A DNA stretch of 64,000 nucleotides, from contig CM043963.1 of NCBI GenBank assembly GCA_014529385.2, forward strand, positions 74,965,912 to 75,029,911. The letters run 5' to 3'. Position numbers and translations under genes: made by a program. This DNA is from Adiantum capillus-veneris. Its lineage: Eukaryota; Streptophyta; Polypodiopsida; Polypodiales; Pteridaceae. This document shows, piece after piece, positions 34,060 through 46,333 of this stretch. Each line of letters opens with the position of its first letter. Positions within the stretch are counted from its first letter, which is position 1. The notes below the pieces were generated by a model. That model was not told the DNA's origin and made no database searches. It was given only the letters and a program-made list of their open reading frames with translations.

Positions 34060-36508
34060 TTCAGTGAATAGAGTGCAAAGTTAGCGGAGTTGTCAGATTT
34101 TTCTCCAGATCCTTTTAGACTCAAATGCTGATAATCTGGTCCAAATTGCTTCAAATCAATTTTTGAACAAGAAAGGATTCATAAAATCATGCAAGGAACA
34201 AAACTGTATGGTCAAAACAAAAATTTGCAACCAAAGTAACTAATCGCAAATATTTACAGATGGGAAAAATTTCAATTTTTTTGCAAAGTTGGCTTTATAG
34301 GCTTGAAGTATATGCCAATTACATGCTATGAGGGAAATATGGGCTCATTTGAGTGTACAGGGTGAAAATGGTACCAGATTTTGGCTTTAGGTCTCTGTAA
34401 CAGTAGATATAAAGAAAATTTGAGATTTTGAAATCCAAATTGACTCAAAATTGGCTAGTGGGTTTATCACAACATGTACTTTGGATGTATGATGACAAAT
34501 TTTTCAAATTGCCCCATTTTGGCAAAAAGTAAATAATCACGATATAGACTGGTTCTAGGCATGGTATAGACCTTGGGTATGAATTATGAGGTGATTTGGA
34601 TCAAGAAAAGTTGTCTATAACCCAAATTTTGGTTTACACAAACTTCTTTGCGTTTTTTGGCAATTTTGCAAGTAATGGGTGGTCATTTTGGCTCATACAC
34701 ATGTAATAGGTGTGTACACATGATAGGTGAGGTGAATTGACAATTTCCATGCAAAAATGTTGCAAAAGTAAATAATCACGATTATTTACAACAGTGACAA
34801 ATACTTTGCATTTCACATAAATGTTGACCTAAACATGTTTCATACACCTAATACAAGTCCTAAATTGAATTTGGTCAAGTTTGGTCATGCCGGCATCACT
34901 TTGTGCTCTGTGGACTCTAAAATCACCATTTTTTGTGACTACTCTGTCTGTTGGGTTGGTCAGTCAACTTTGAGGCTTTGGACTTGTCCGTAACATCATC
35001 GTGAAGCTACATGTCCAATTCTGGCTCATTTGGAGTCAATTTGGCCTCGTATGTCGAATTTGACGCTTTGTAACCTTCCAGCCGTTTTCCGCTTTTCGAG
35101 GGATTTACTTGATGGATTTCTCCAAACCAATTGTATACATTGTATATGAACCTCATTAGCAAGCCATCTGTGGGGTCAGGTCGAAATTCTGACCTTTCCC
35201 AAAAAACCCTAATTCTCTACTGAGGACCCCCTTGACCCTAGCCGAATGATCATCTGATTGTATGGAATGGTTCTATTATGTAAGAGCATGGTATGGTTCA
35301 AATCCCATTCGATTTGGTCAAGCTGGTAGGCCGCTATGGTCACTTTTAGGTCGTAGGTCTTCGTGAACTGCTCGGCTTCTAGGGTTTTTTCTAAGGCTTT
35401 AGACTAGCTACCAGCCGTACAAAATGGATCATTGATTAGTAAGGAACTTACCCCTCATGTCTCGTGTGAGACGGCGCTGGAAAAGGTCAACTGTGAGCTC
35501 CGGAAATGACGCGCGAAAGAAGCCGAAATGGATATCTATACCTGGACTTGCTGGACCAATTTTCCCTAGATTCTCTCGTTAGTCCTATTAGGCCATGAAA
35601 TCTATGTTAGGCTCAAAAATTTTCAAAATCGGATTCCTATAGCTCATTCTGTAAGAATTTTGCAAAAGTAGGCTTGGCCGCCTAATTTGGCCTTCTCGCT
35701 TCCATCTTCTGATTTCGTTGAAAAATTTTGTGCTTGTCCGCCTTGTCTTTCTGATCACCATTGTGTCTTCCGTTTTTCCATCTGAGTTTTCCTGCTAATT
35801 ATTATTAATTTTTGACCTTTTTATTGAAAAAATCAAAGAAAATAGAAAAATGCTCTAAAAAAAAGCAAAGTGAAAATCCAGTAATTAAGAAAATCCCTTG
35901 AAAAACATAGCTTTATTGTTTTTTTGTTGGATTTCTCCATTTTTAAGCCTCCTTTTCAACAAAAATGATAAAAAATACCCAAAAAAGGACTATTTTTTAT
36001 GATTTTCTAACAGTATATACACTATTTACACTCATCGGGAAGATATTATTAGTGACTTTTCCCCAGTTGATGAATTATAAGGGCATTATTAGGTAATTTT
36101 GCAAAAAAATCACACGTTAACATGAAACTTTTTCCTCCCTCTTCGAACATTGCCCCTAATTACTTAGTATTTAGTAGTACCCTTCCACCCCTCCTAGATG
36201 GCATTCTCTGAGACGACTGTGTGCATGGGTTGAACAATTGTGTCTATGCATGGCCATGAGTGGCTCTACCATGATATGAACATCAATGCAAATTCAACTC
36301 AAGGGTTTTCGATGTCGAGGTTTGCTGTTGGTATCTTCCAAAGAGCAAATCGTGTAGCCTTTGTGCTCTCTGTTTGATAGTACCATCAGGGTGTTTAAGT
36401 ACGCTAATTGCTTGAGCTATTGGGAGCACTTTAGACGGTTGTCGAGATTTTTCTCACCATTGGTAGCTCGGTCTGCTTGGTGCATGGTTTTTGAGAGTCT
36501 GTTGAGAC
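34060..36508 (-). other. Non-coding region upstream of the extra ORF, leader-like
   Basis: About 2.4 kb without coding sequence. The part at 34200-34900 carries palindrome copies or halves (about 34237, 34530, 34768) and phrases such as TGGTCAAGTTTGGTCA and TGTGGACTC. These resemble the element's true leader at 44.6-45.8 kb, as though leader DNA had been duplicated in front of this ORF. A second promoter or splice site here is possible. Confidence 0.55.
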
Positions 36509-37265
36509 TTAACTCGTCAACTGTTTGATTGGTTTTGCGTTGTGTGGAGAAGATAAGTGCTCCTTTTTCTTCCAAACTTTTTTCATGTTAGGTTCCTTGA
36601 TCATACATGCTCGATTCCGTGCTCGAATCCTTGGAACCGTCTTCTGTTTCTTTGGTGAAATTTTAGGCACCCAGATCTGATTTGGTTTATCCACAAGTTG
36701 TGCTTTTGGTACCCAAAATTGCCTGACTCCTTGCATGCTACTTGTAGCATTTGTTTGTCGAGGGGATGGAGAAGATTTGCTTCGTGGATTGGTCCTCTGA
36801 TCTTTTCCATTCCTCTTTGCTTGGTGCAATGGAAACAATGAGTTGCCCTCCTTTAAGTGATAGCTTTAGCTGATTTGTATCCCAATTTGGTACTGCTTTG
36901 TATGTTTGTATCCAACGAATACCAAGAATCATAGTTTCATTCATGTGTTCATATGGCAAGCATACAAACTAATGCGGACATGAACATCCATGTACTACCA
37001 CGTTCAAGTTGACCACTCCCAATGTTGGAGTCGGATTCTTGTTGCATCCTTTGATTGTTGTTATTACTGCGGTCAATGCTTGACTTGTTGCTTTCTTGTA
37101 TGTGGAATAACTGACTGCATTCACTCTAGCTCCTGTGTCTACCAAAGAATTGGTGTTATGATTGTTGAGTTGTACTTTGATGCGGAGATCCATTCCATCT
37201 AACCAGTTGTCATTTGTTGAAACTGCATCTTTAGGTAATTCCCATTGTCGATCATCTATTTCCAA
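36509..37265 (-). pseudogene. Second retropepsin-like frame after integrase
   Basis: The frame from 37265 reads NSLVDTGARVNAVSYSTYKK, a retropepsin active site (DTGA). After one in-frame TAG (36966) it continues ETMILGIRWIQTYKAVPNWD, the usual second half (ILG.xWI, W-D). It ends, after a shift, in paired WVPK motifs (QFWVPKAQLV, QIWVPKI). The element has another protease in the normal place before RT (41.8 kb), so this is an accessory copy or the front of a separate ORF. It starts 22 bp after the integrase stop. Dead by stop and frameshift. Confidence 0.75.
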
Positions 37266-37286
37266 AGTGTTGATGGGAATCGGTAT

Positions 37287-38615
37287 TTATTGATTCTTGA
37301 GAGCAGCTTTACGCTTGAGTACCCGAAGTCTAGCTTCCTCTTGGGCTTCCTCAATAACCTGCTCTTGCTTCATCTTCCTTTGTTTGGCTGCATGCATTCT
37401 CTCTAGCAATTCATTGGTTAGTGGTAAATTGTATTTCTTTAAACGACATCCACTAATCCAATTAGCCATTGGTTCACCATCTAAGGTTGACAATTTTACT
37501 GCTCCACTTGGAGATACATCTTCAATGATAAATGGTCCATTTCCCTTTTTCTTAAACTTGGGAATGTGTTGCTTAAGGGAATAGACTAGAACTAAGTCCC
37601 CTTTCTTGAAAATTTTGGTCATTAAGTGGGAATCAAAAAATTATTTTTGTTTCCTCTTCTGTGCATAGATATGAGCTACAGCAGTTAGCCTTTTCTCGTC
37701 TAGCTTTTCCAAATCTTCAAGTCTTTTTGACAATTCATGTCCAGTCCACTCAGGAGTCTGTGCTACCCCTAAGGTCGGTAATAGAAATTCTATTGCCAGT
37801 ATGGCATCAAGACCATAAACAAGGTTAAAGGGTGTAGCATTTAAAGTTGTTTTGAATGAAACTCGGTAAGCCCATAGAGCAGCATGGAGATTCATTTCTC
37901 AGTCATTCCTTCCTGAACTAACCACTTTGGTCAGTACCGAGCTAAGAATTTTATTCGTATGCTGAGCTTGTTCGTTTGCTTGTGGGTGATAGGGAGCTGA
38001 TTTGTTATGGATAACTATAAACTCATTAAGTAAATACTCTATTACCTCGTTGAGGAAATGAGTTCCCTGATCATTGACAATCTCTATTGGCAGTCCATAC
38101 CTTACGAATACATACTCATAAAAGAATGTAGCAGTGGTTCTGGTATCATTCTTTTGAGTCACTTTAGCCTCGGTCCATTTGGTTAAATAGTCTGTAACTA
38201 CAATGATATATTGAGCTTGGGTTCTATAAGCAGGTGGCTGTATCGGTCCAACAAAATATATACCCCATTTTGTGAAGGCTCTGGCCCCCATCATTGGTCT
38301 TAAGGACATGCTCTCTACACGTGTTGGCATCTTTGCTCGTTGACAAGCATCACACCTTCGAACATATTCTTTGGCATCTGCAAAAAGTGTTGGCCACCAT
38401 ATGCCTGCCATCAAGATTGCTCTTGCGGTGGTCTCACTAGAAAAGTGACCTCGAGCTAATCCAGCATGTGCTTGTTCCATAATCGGAATATACTTGTTTT
38501 CATTTGTACAAAGATGCAAATGTCGATCTTTACCTCGCCGATATAATTGGTTCCCAATAAGAGCATAGTCTCTTGCTTCCGTTTCAATTTCTCTTTGGGG
38601 ACGACGTTTACTCAT
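37287..38615 (-). pseudogene. Gypsy integrase
   Basis: From 38615: an HHCC zinc domain (HAGLARGH...CDACQR, about 38.35-38.5 kb), then the core. The first catalytic site reads KWGIYFVGPI where the family has WGIDFVGP, so the aspartate is tyrosine. The second, IVNDQGTHFLNE, is kept. The third, PYHPQANEQAQHTNK, has glutamine in place of the catalytic glutamate of QAE..NK. After a break near 37895 the frame continues through WAYRVSFKTTLNATPFNLVYG and a GPY/F-type C-terminal module (KGNGPFIIEDV, WISGCRLKKYNLPLT) to 37287. No chromodomain follows. It would insert the cDNA; this copy cannot. Confidence 0.88.
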
Positions 38616-38864
38616 ATCCTCAGGAAATTTTCGGCTCGATAAGTAAGTAACCAGATAGTTACTTCACTTAGGAATAGGTGACATTTGCAACAATGCTACA
38701 TGAGGAATGGGTTGTTGTTTCTGATATTGAGGGCAATCTCTTACAAAAGATCGAACATCTCTCCTCGTAGTCAGCCAGAATACTCCAAGTCTTAAGATTC
38801 GTTGCATAGTTTGGTCTTCCGCAAAGTGAAGTCCTACTATGGTAACATGTGCTTGACTTAGGTA

Positions 38865-39695
38865 CTAATCGCTTTCTTCAGGGTTAATGAATAAAAGCAA
38901 TATCCCGTCTTGATTTATTTTATATAGCCTCCCAGCTAGTAATTGATACATAGCCGATTGCTCCATTAAATCAACTGTAATAGGAAGTGGTGAATCCACT
39001 TGAGCTATTGTCATCAATGACACAATTTTTTCAGACCATCTAGGTATCATTTCCACGGAGAACAAATAGGAATCTGGTAGATCATCATCTACCCCTTTAG
39101 GTGATTCCTCTGAAACAATCCTGGACAAATGATCTGTTGGTTGATGTGTAGTGCCGTTTTTTACAACCACGGTGAAATCAAATTCGAGAAGAATGATGAA
39201 CCATCTCACTATTCTTCCTGTGTTGCATGGCTTGTTGACCAAATATAACAAAGCTTGGTGGTCCACAAAGAACACAAACTTGTTGGCCAATAGGTAATGT
39301 CTATACTTTTTAATGGCATAGATCATTCCTAGTCCTTCTCTTTCAATGGTGGTGTAATTCTTCTCTGCCATATTTAATTGTTGGCTAGCATAAGAAATAG
39401 GAAAGTCAATTTTTCCATCTCTTGGTTGGGCTAGTATACAACCAATAGCAAAATTTGAGGCATCTATGTGTACGTGGAATACCTTATCCCAATCAGGTGC
39501 TTTCAATATTGGAGCTGAGGTGAGAGATTGCTTAAGCTTCATGAAGGATTCTTCACATGCCTCGGTCCATTCAAAGTGCATAATCAAGTTATACATGGGT
39601 TTTGAAATTATAGCATACATGTAGATGAACCGTCGGTAATATCCACAATGCCCCATGAACGCTTGTACCTCTTTGACTGTTGTTGGTCTAGGCAA
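38865..39695 (-). pseudogene. Gypsy RNase H domain
   Basis: The RT connection region (VQAFMGHCGYYRRFI) is followed by RNase H: VHIDASNFAIGCILAQ with the first aspartate, EKNYTTIEREGLGMIYAIKKYRHYL with the glutamate, VDHQALLYLVNK with the third acidic residue, and HQPTDHLSR near the end. The frame is open for 276 codons. It would remove RNA from the hybrid during reverse transcription. It is separated by stops and shifts from RT to the right and integrase to the left. Confidence 0.88.
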
Positions 39696-39867
39696 ATCAG
39701 CAATGACATGAATCTTTTCAATATTGGTAGCTATGACATTTTTAGAACACTATGTGTCCAAGGATTTTTCCTTGTCTTTCCATGAATGTGCACTTTTCAG
39801 GGTTTAAGCAAATCTTGTAAAGTCTACATTTCTCGAATACCTTTTTGAGGTGTTCAAAATGATCCGC

Positions 39868-40966
39868 TCAGATTGACGAATGTACGCATAAATCATCCAT
39901 GTATACTTCCAAGAATTTTCGAAGATACTCTTTGAAAGCATGGTTCATCAATCTATGAAATGTGGCTGGAGCATTAGTTACCCCAAACGACATAACCCAA
40001 TAGGCAAATATATCCCATTCTGTTGCAAAAGCAATTTTGTGATGATCTTTTGGGTCAACCAAAAGTTGATTGTATCCCGAAAAACCATCTAGGAAGCTGT
40101 AAGCTTCTTTTCCTGCCACTCTTTCTAAAACATGCTCCGTTATTGGAAGAGGAAAGTTGTCTCTAATCGTAGCTGCATTCACTTTTTTGAGATTAATGCA
40201 CACTCGTAATTTTCCATTCTGCTTAGGTACTACCACAATTGGGGACACCCAATCAGTGTGTTCAATTTCGTAAATGAATTCAGCTTCCTTTAGTTTTTCA
40301 ATCTCTTCTTTGATCTTTGTGGCAAAGGTTTCGTTATAAGTGTATGGTCTCTGTCTACTTGGTTTCACATCCTCTCATGGGTATAGTATGTTGGCAGATT
40401 TCTGGATTAACACCCTTGAGATCCTTGTAAGACCAAGCAAAGATATCCCGGTATTCTTTTAACAAGCTTAGCAAAAGCTTTTCTTCTTCTTTTGTTAGGT
40501 CATTTGCAATGTAGGCCGATCTAGACTCTTCTCCTGGTTCAGCCAAGTCTACCATTTTAGCGTTTTCAGGTCCTTCGTAACACTCGCTTTGTTTTCGTAG
40601 TTCCCTAACAGGTTGCTCGATTATGATTTTCCGATCGTGGAGAGTATACTTTTTGTAATGGGATGGAACATGCATTACATCCTTGCCATCCTCTTCCGTG
40701 GTTTCCATTTCGGTGGTGTATATCTCTTGTAGAGCTTTTTTCAACTCTTGATATTTCTTTTTCTTCTCGACTCTGGTCATGAGTGGCTTTTTATCCTGAT
40801 GTTCTTCATGAGTACCCTTCCTTGTTTTTCTCAATGTCCCAGACATTTTTGAGTCTCCGTTTGAAGGATATCTGCGAGTTATTTTGTCCTTGACACAATT
40901 ATTAGCATCTATCTGCATCAGGAATTGTGTTTTACTGGAGACTGATGGCATAGGTTGTGCTTTCAC
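39868..40966 (-). pseudogene. Gypsy reverse transcriptase
   Basis: RT motifs appear in order from 40368 down: KLRVCINLKKVN, AYSFLDGFSGYNQLLV with the first catalytic aspartate, TFHRLMNHAF, and YMDDLCVHS as the YxDD box. Upstream, 40355-40966 in an overlapping frame holds the protease-RT connector ending EEEKLLLSLLKEYRDIFAWSY and the RT N-terminus (CQHTIPM). One frameshift lies at about 40360. Catalytic aspartates are preserved. Confidence 0.9.
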
Positions 40967-41406
40967 AATTTTAGTGTCCCTCTTTCTTTTATACCATTTT
41001 TGTCTTCTGATTTCTGGTTTGGAAAGTCAAAAAACTTTTCCTCCCTTCCCCTTAAGAGTAGTTGAGCTCTCGTATGTTCTTTTTCGGATCCCGAATCTTC
41101 GGAGGTAGCTGAGTGTTCATCCAACTCATCAGTTGCATCGTAATACAGGTCAAAAAAGACTTATTGAGCTTTCATCAAGTCCTTTGTTTCCTCATCCTTA
41201 TTTTCAATGTTAAGGACTGACATCATTTGGATGGGAATTATGTCGTAGCCATCCTCATTGCAAAATTGAGTAGGCATAGACGTATTCACACATACATCCA
41301 TTGTCGCTAAGATTTGAGTCCACTCAAATGGTTCGATTAAATGCTCTGGGAAGGGTTTAGGTATGTAGGCTTCGTCTGTACAGTCCCTTTCTAGGATACA
41401 TTCCTC

Positions 41407-42339
41407 TCATCTCAAGCTTCCATTTTTTGAATCTCCGCACATCCAAATAGGAGTGTCTTTGTTTAGCCAAGATGGAAGTTTAGTTTCAGCCGAAGAGACT
41501 AAATCAAACTCCTGGATGGGTGTTTTCAAAACGTCTCTATAGGTGTGGTCCTTTAGATTGACCCTGTTATAGATCCCACCTGCTTTAAGTACAGATAGTC
41601 GTTTCCCCAATCTTGGATAAGCTGTACCAGTCGCATGACAGTTCTTCCCAATATAATTTGTAGTTGAGTTTTTTTCCAAACTCTACTACGGCAAAAGTGT
41701 GTTGATATTCAATTCCACAGGAGTTGACTATCACTTTTTCTAGTATCCCTAGCGGTCTCTCAATGTGTCCATCAGCCAACTACAATTTCATTCGCGTTTG
41801 TCTAATGGCTGGTTGTCCCCAGGATTCCCATACTGCTTTAGTGGCTATGGCTATGCCACCTCCACTATCCAGTATTGCCATGGTTTCAATGTCATTATAT
41901 TTCATTGGGAGGGTAGTGTTTCCTTCTTCCCCTTCATAATATTCTCCGACCTTGTTCATAGGAACTGATCGAGTCTCTTTGTATTGCGTTTCATTTTTTG
42001 AGTTTCCCAGATTCTTAGAGATTAACCCCGTTATCCCCACCTTTTCTAGGGTTTTTTGTAAATCATTCCATAAGTATGGCATGAGTTTCAACAGTTCTCC
42101 CAAAGTAAGAGTGCATTGGATAGGTGTAGACATGATTGAATGAATGTTGTCTACTTCTAGGGTTTGTTTGGCTCTTTTGACTTGAGTGGTTTTGCAAATG
42201 ATAGATTCATCTCATTATCTCCCAGGTAAGAAGGTAATGTTTTTAATGTCATTGGTTTAGATATCCCTGAAGCCTCTGATCCGCAATCCCCGTACAAGGA
42301 TTGTATATCCATGTTTATATCAGATGGTAGGTTATCCAA
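41407..42339 (-). pseudogene. Gypsy protease (in the normal pre-RT position)
   Basis: TMAILDSGGGIAIATKAVWESWG near 41.85 kb is a retropepsin active site (DSG). It is followed after a shift by PLGILEKVIVNS and QHTFAVVEFGK. The frame before 42133 is acidic linker from the gag side. Several stops and two frameshifts are present. It would cut Gag-Pol. Confidence 0.8.
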
Positions 42340-42588
42340 CCAGACTTCCTCTATAGGAGCCGACTTTAAAGTTAGGCTCCCATCATTGATTTCCCTTACC
42401 TTTTCCCATAAGTGTCCTGGCTAGTCTTCCTCCACGAATGGAATTCCGTCTAAGGCATCTTCACTGTCCGGCACTATGAGCTCTGGTTCATTTGTTTCAA
42501 GGTGGGGTTCTGCCACCACCTCGGATTTTGCTTTCGTTTCTTCTACCGCAAGCTCTTCCAATTTTTCAATACTTTCAAGTTTGGGTTT

Positions 42589-44612
42589 CTATTTATCCAG
42601 CATTTCCTGTGTGATTCTTACCAAATTTTGATAAGCTTCCAGCTTAGCTGCTTCCATCTCTGGAGATGGATAGTTTTTCCATTTGTTTTCCATGTTTTGG
42701 CCTGCTTTTAGTCCGGCTTGGTAGGCTTCCAAGGCAGCATTGATAGGCTCAAAAATTTTATCAACCAGAATGGATCCTCCAGATTTCACGGTTGTTTCTT
42801 TAAATTCACTGTCAGTTTCTTTCAACTTGTCCTGGGCTAAAATTTTTGCTTTCTCTTCGTTTTCAGCCCGTTGTTTTTGTTTTCTCATCTCATATCTTTT
42901 GCTTCTGCTCCTTTTGATTCTTTGAGAAGAAACTTTTGTGTTCTCTGAATCATCAGAGGAATTGTGTTTCTTTTTCTTTGCCTAGGCTCTAGTGATTACC
43001 TTGATTGGAACAATCGGTTCGCTCTCTGATGAGCTACTAGGCATCACTTGGACTACATTGACTACAGGTTTTCCTCTGTTCAAAGGATTCTTATGACAAT
43101 CTTCCGGAAAGTGTCCTCCCTTTTTGCAACATTGTATGCAATAGGCTTTAATTGGTTTGAGGTTTTTGTCAGGCTCTGGACATTTGTTCTTCCAATGGTC
43201 ATCAGCACCACAGTTATGACAGTTTTCTGTTCTGGTCTTCATCACGGGTGTTCCCATGGGAGGTCTGACACCTTGATTAGCTACATAATACATTGGTGCG
43301 AGCTCTGGTGGAACAAAAGTCATGGTTTCCTCCATTGGTGGTGGTTGTGGACTATACCAATCTCCCTCTACCATTACTGTAGATGGCCTAGACTCTGCAT
43401 AGGTTGTAACAGGCACTAATGCTTGTTCATCTATGACTCCTTCTAAGTGTATGTACTTTACAGACACTACATTATATCCTGGATAAGGAGGTTGTTGTCC
43501 CAATACAGGTTGAGGTCTCTCCATACCCATTGGTGGTCTTTGAGCTTGAGCCATATTAGGCTGATATCTGTACATGGGTTGTCCTCGTGGCCTCATGGGC
43601 ACGTACTGAACATTCCCATCATAATTTGGTCTGAAGTAGCACTCCTGGGTCTCGTGGTTGGTCCATTTACCCTCGATTGCACACCATTTTTGTGGCCTAA
43701 TTGGTTGTCGTTGTGGGGATATCCCCTGTCCTGGTCCTCTCATAGGTGCTTTTTGCATATTGTTCATCATGTCATTCATCCTTTTTAGCATATCTTCTAT
43801 GGCTGAGAGTGGTGCGGCAGCAGCCGTTCCCACATGTGCTGGTTTTGTGGATGTTGTCTTCTTGCTTTGGTTATCCTTAGGGACATTCTCTTCATTGAAT
43901 ATCTCCCAATTGTCTCCTAGGTCAATAGCATCCGACACACACGCCTCTAGGGTTGTATGCTTTTTACTATAGAGTATAGCATGAAGTTCTTTGTTTAGAA
44001 GTCCCTCCAGAAACAATGAGACAAGTCGCTCCTCTGCAGGTATCTCCATCTTTGGGCATCTGGCAATGTATTGTTTCATTCGAGTTACAAAATCCCTAAC
44101 AAACTCCCCATGTTTCTGTTTGAAGCTGTAGATTTGAGCTACCATATTATGTTTAATCCCCATTTTACAACAAGCAGCTACAAATCCTTGAGCTAATATA
44201 TTCAAATCCATGATTGACCTTGGTGGAATGCTTTGGAACCATGTCAAATATTTTCCTTCTAATGTCATTCCAAACCCCTCGAATTGAGTATGGAAGTCGA
44301 ATATACGCTCTACTCTTAGCACTTGCTTGAAGCTTGCTAAGTGGTCATATGGATCCCCTGATCCACTGTATTTTCTGATCCATTTTTGGAAATCAGCTGC
44401 TCTGACACGTTTATTTGGTTCAACTCCAGGTCTTCTAGGAGTTGGTCCTGTTCCGAGTCCTTCAAACCAGTCTGTTGGAAATAGTGAATCATGTAGCCTT
44501 GGACTGGCCTTAGTTCTTGAGAGCTCCAATGATTGGTCTCTGTATTTCACTTCAATTCGTGCTATGGAAGTCAGAATTTTGACTCTCAGATTCAGCTTAG
44601 CAAAATCAAAGG
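42589..44612 (-). pseudogene. Gypsy gag
   Basis: The frame is open from 44612 to a TAG at 42982, and continues in the same frame to 42589. No ATG precedes the conserved part; a start has been lost or is non-AUG. The capsid-like region is RAADFQKWIRKYSGSGDPYD...TWFQSIPPRSI (about residues 50-130). A proline/methionine/glutamine-rich stretch follows, then two CCHC knuckles (CHNCGADDHWKNKC and CIQCCKKGGHFPEDC, the second with one extra residue). Stops at 42982 and 42589 are single in-frame TAGs. Gag would package RNA. A dead relative of this gag is at 7808-8103. Confidence 0.88.
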
Positions 44613-44619
44613 TCTAATT

Positions 44620-46313
44620 TGCAATCTGTAAACTGAGTGTATCTGTACCAATTTTGATCCGATTGAACCCAAAATTTCCCTGTGGCCTTATATTATGCTG
44701 GTCTAACACTGTATAAGCCCAAAAGTCAAATTTAAAGTCTCTGGATAGCAGAAGTAAATAATCGCAATTATTTACTTTTGTCACTTTTTTCCACTTTTTG
44801 GATTGGTTTGGCAAGTATACAACTTGTTATAGCCCTTGGGCAAGTTTCAACAAGTTTGGACAAAATTTGATCAAGTTTACCCACTGTTCCGTGTCCGCGG
44901 ACTCTGATTTCGAGAATCTCGCTTAAGTCTCACTTTTGTGGTCCAAAGTTCACCAAAATTTATTTGTGGGGTCTAATTAATGTGCTTGACCTTGTGGTAT
45001 ACCCAAATGTAAATGTATACCACAATTGATTTGTGGGGTCTATTTGAAGCAAATGTAAATAATCGCGATTATTTACTTCTGAAAATTTTTGTCTCAACTT
45101 TGACACAGGTCTTTTAAGCACCTTATGTTAAGGTCACTAGCCAATTTTCACCAAGTTTGGACAATTTTTGGTCAAATGGTCATCAATTATCTGTCCGCAG
45201 ACTAACTTTGTAATTTTTGTCACAGTTTTCACTCCAGTGATCCAAATCTTACCAAATTTGGTTTGTGGGCTTATTATAACATGGTAAAGCTAGTGGTATG
45301 CCAACTTGGTCAAAAAAGTTCAAAAACATGGCAGAAGTAAATAATCGCGATTATTTACTTTTGTCAAATCAATTGAGCATATACACATGTTTATCACATC
45401 AATATAAGCCTATAAATCAAGTTTCAACAAGTTTGGATAAATTGTCCTCAATTCACACTCAAGATTCAAAAAGTCAGTACAAACTTAGCTTTCACCCAGT
45501 TTTTTGCCAGTTTAGTAATCCAAATCTCCTGGGCCTTTACAAAAGTTATTTGTACACATGTAATGAGTCAATGATATGAGTCTTGGCTAATTTAGAGCAA
45601 AAAGTTAATAATCACGATTATTAACTTGAGGCTTGAAATGAGCACTTTTTTGCAATTTTCTCAAAGGCAGTCCTTTTATGATGTTTTTTAAGCCTAATCA
45701 AGTCAAAACTTAATTTGGCCTAAAATGTCAAGAAAAAGTAAATAATCTGAGTTTTGGTAAACTTCTTGAAATTTTTACCTCGAAGTGTCCTTGAGCTTAC
45801 CCACTGGTTCGAACAACTCTTAGGCTTACTCCCCAGTTGGATTGAGTGAATTCAAGTCTTATCGTGCTATTTCTAGCCGTAGACCTAAAATTTTGTAACT
45901 ATACATAACAATTCACACTTGATTCTTTCAGAGAGAGCAATGCTATGAAATCCACCTCGGATCCTACTTACCCTACTCCTAGTTTCTCATGCAATGGGAT
46001 TGTGGAAAGTGTCCACAAACACTCGTTTTCTTGTGTTTTTTTATGTTTTTCAGAGTCTTGATCTTAAGATTTGTCTCGTCTACCAATCATTCTCCAAATC
46101 CTAATCTAAATCTACAATCCTACAATCCTAAAGGCACTCAGCAAGTACGATTACTTCCAAGCTACCTCTACATAGCAAAAGATGACAATCTTAAGCTATG
46201 CGGTTTCTAAAAGAGAGTTTTGAACTCTAGGCTGAACTCTAGGCGAACCTAGAGGAAGTTAAAGGACAATTACACAAGACGCTCGTGTTTTTTCCTAGTT
46301 TAGGTCTCTTTGA
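44620..46313 (-). other. Gypsy leader with palindrome-bearing degenerate repeats
   Basis: About 1.7 kb between PBS and gag. Degenerate units of 265-300 bp each carry a palindrome (44752-44777, 45055-45076, 45335-45360, 45602-45627), with a partial at about 45737, and a CAAGTTTGGACAA-type phrase. The copy at 45335-45360 is a perfect 26-bp palindrome centred on TAATCGCGATTA. Likely roles are packaging, dimerisation or transcription control, but none is shown by sequence. Confidence 0.75.
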
Positions 46314-46314
46314 T

Positions 46315-46331
46315 CCCTAGCAGCGGCGCCA
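46315..46331 (-). other. Gypsy primer-binding site, tRNA-Asp type
   Basis: On the minus strand TGGCGCCGCTGCTAGGG lies 2 nt inside the 5' LTR. The plant tRNA-Asp 3' end would pair with TGGCGCCGTTGCCGGGG, so most positions match. Confidence 0.82.
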
Positions 46332-46333
46332 AA

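Noticed and set aside
42982-43972. Plus-strand ORFs opposite gypsy gag
   Set aside because: Antisense shadows of gag with no homology.
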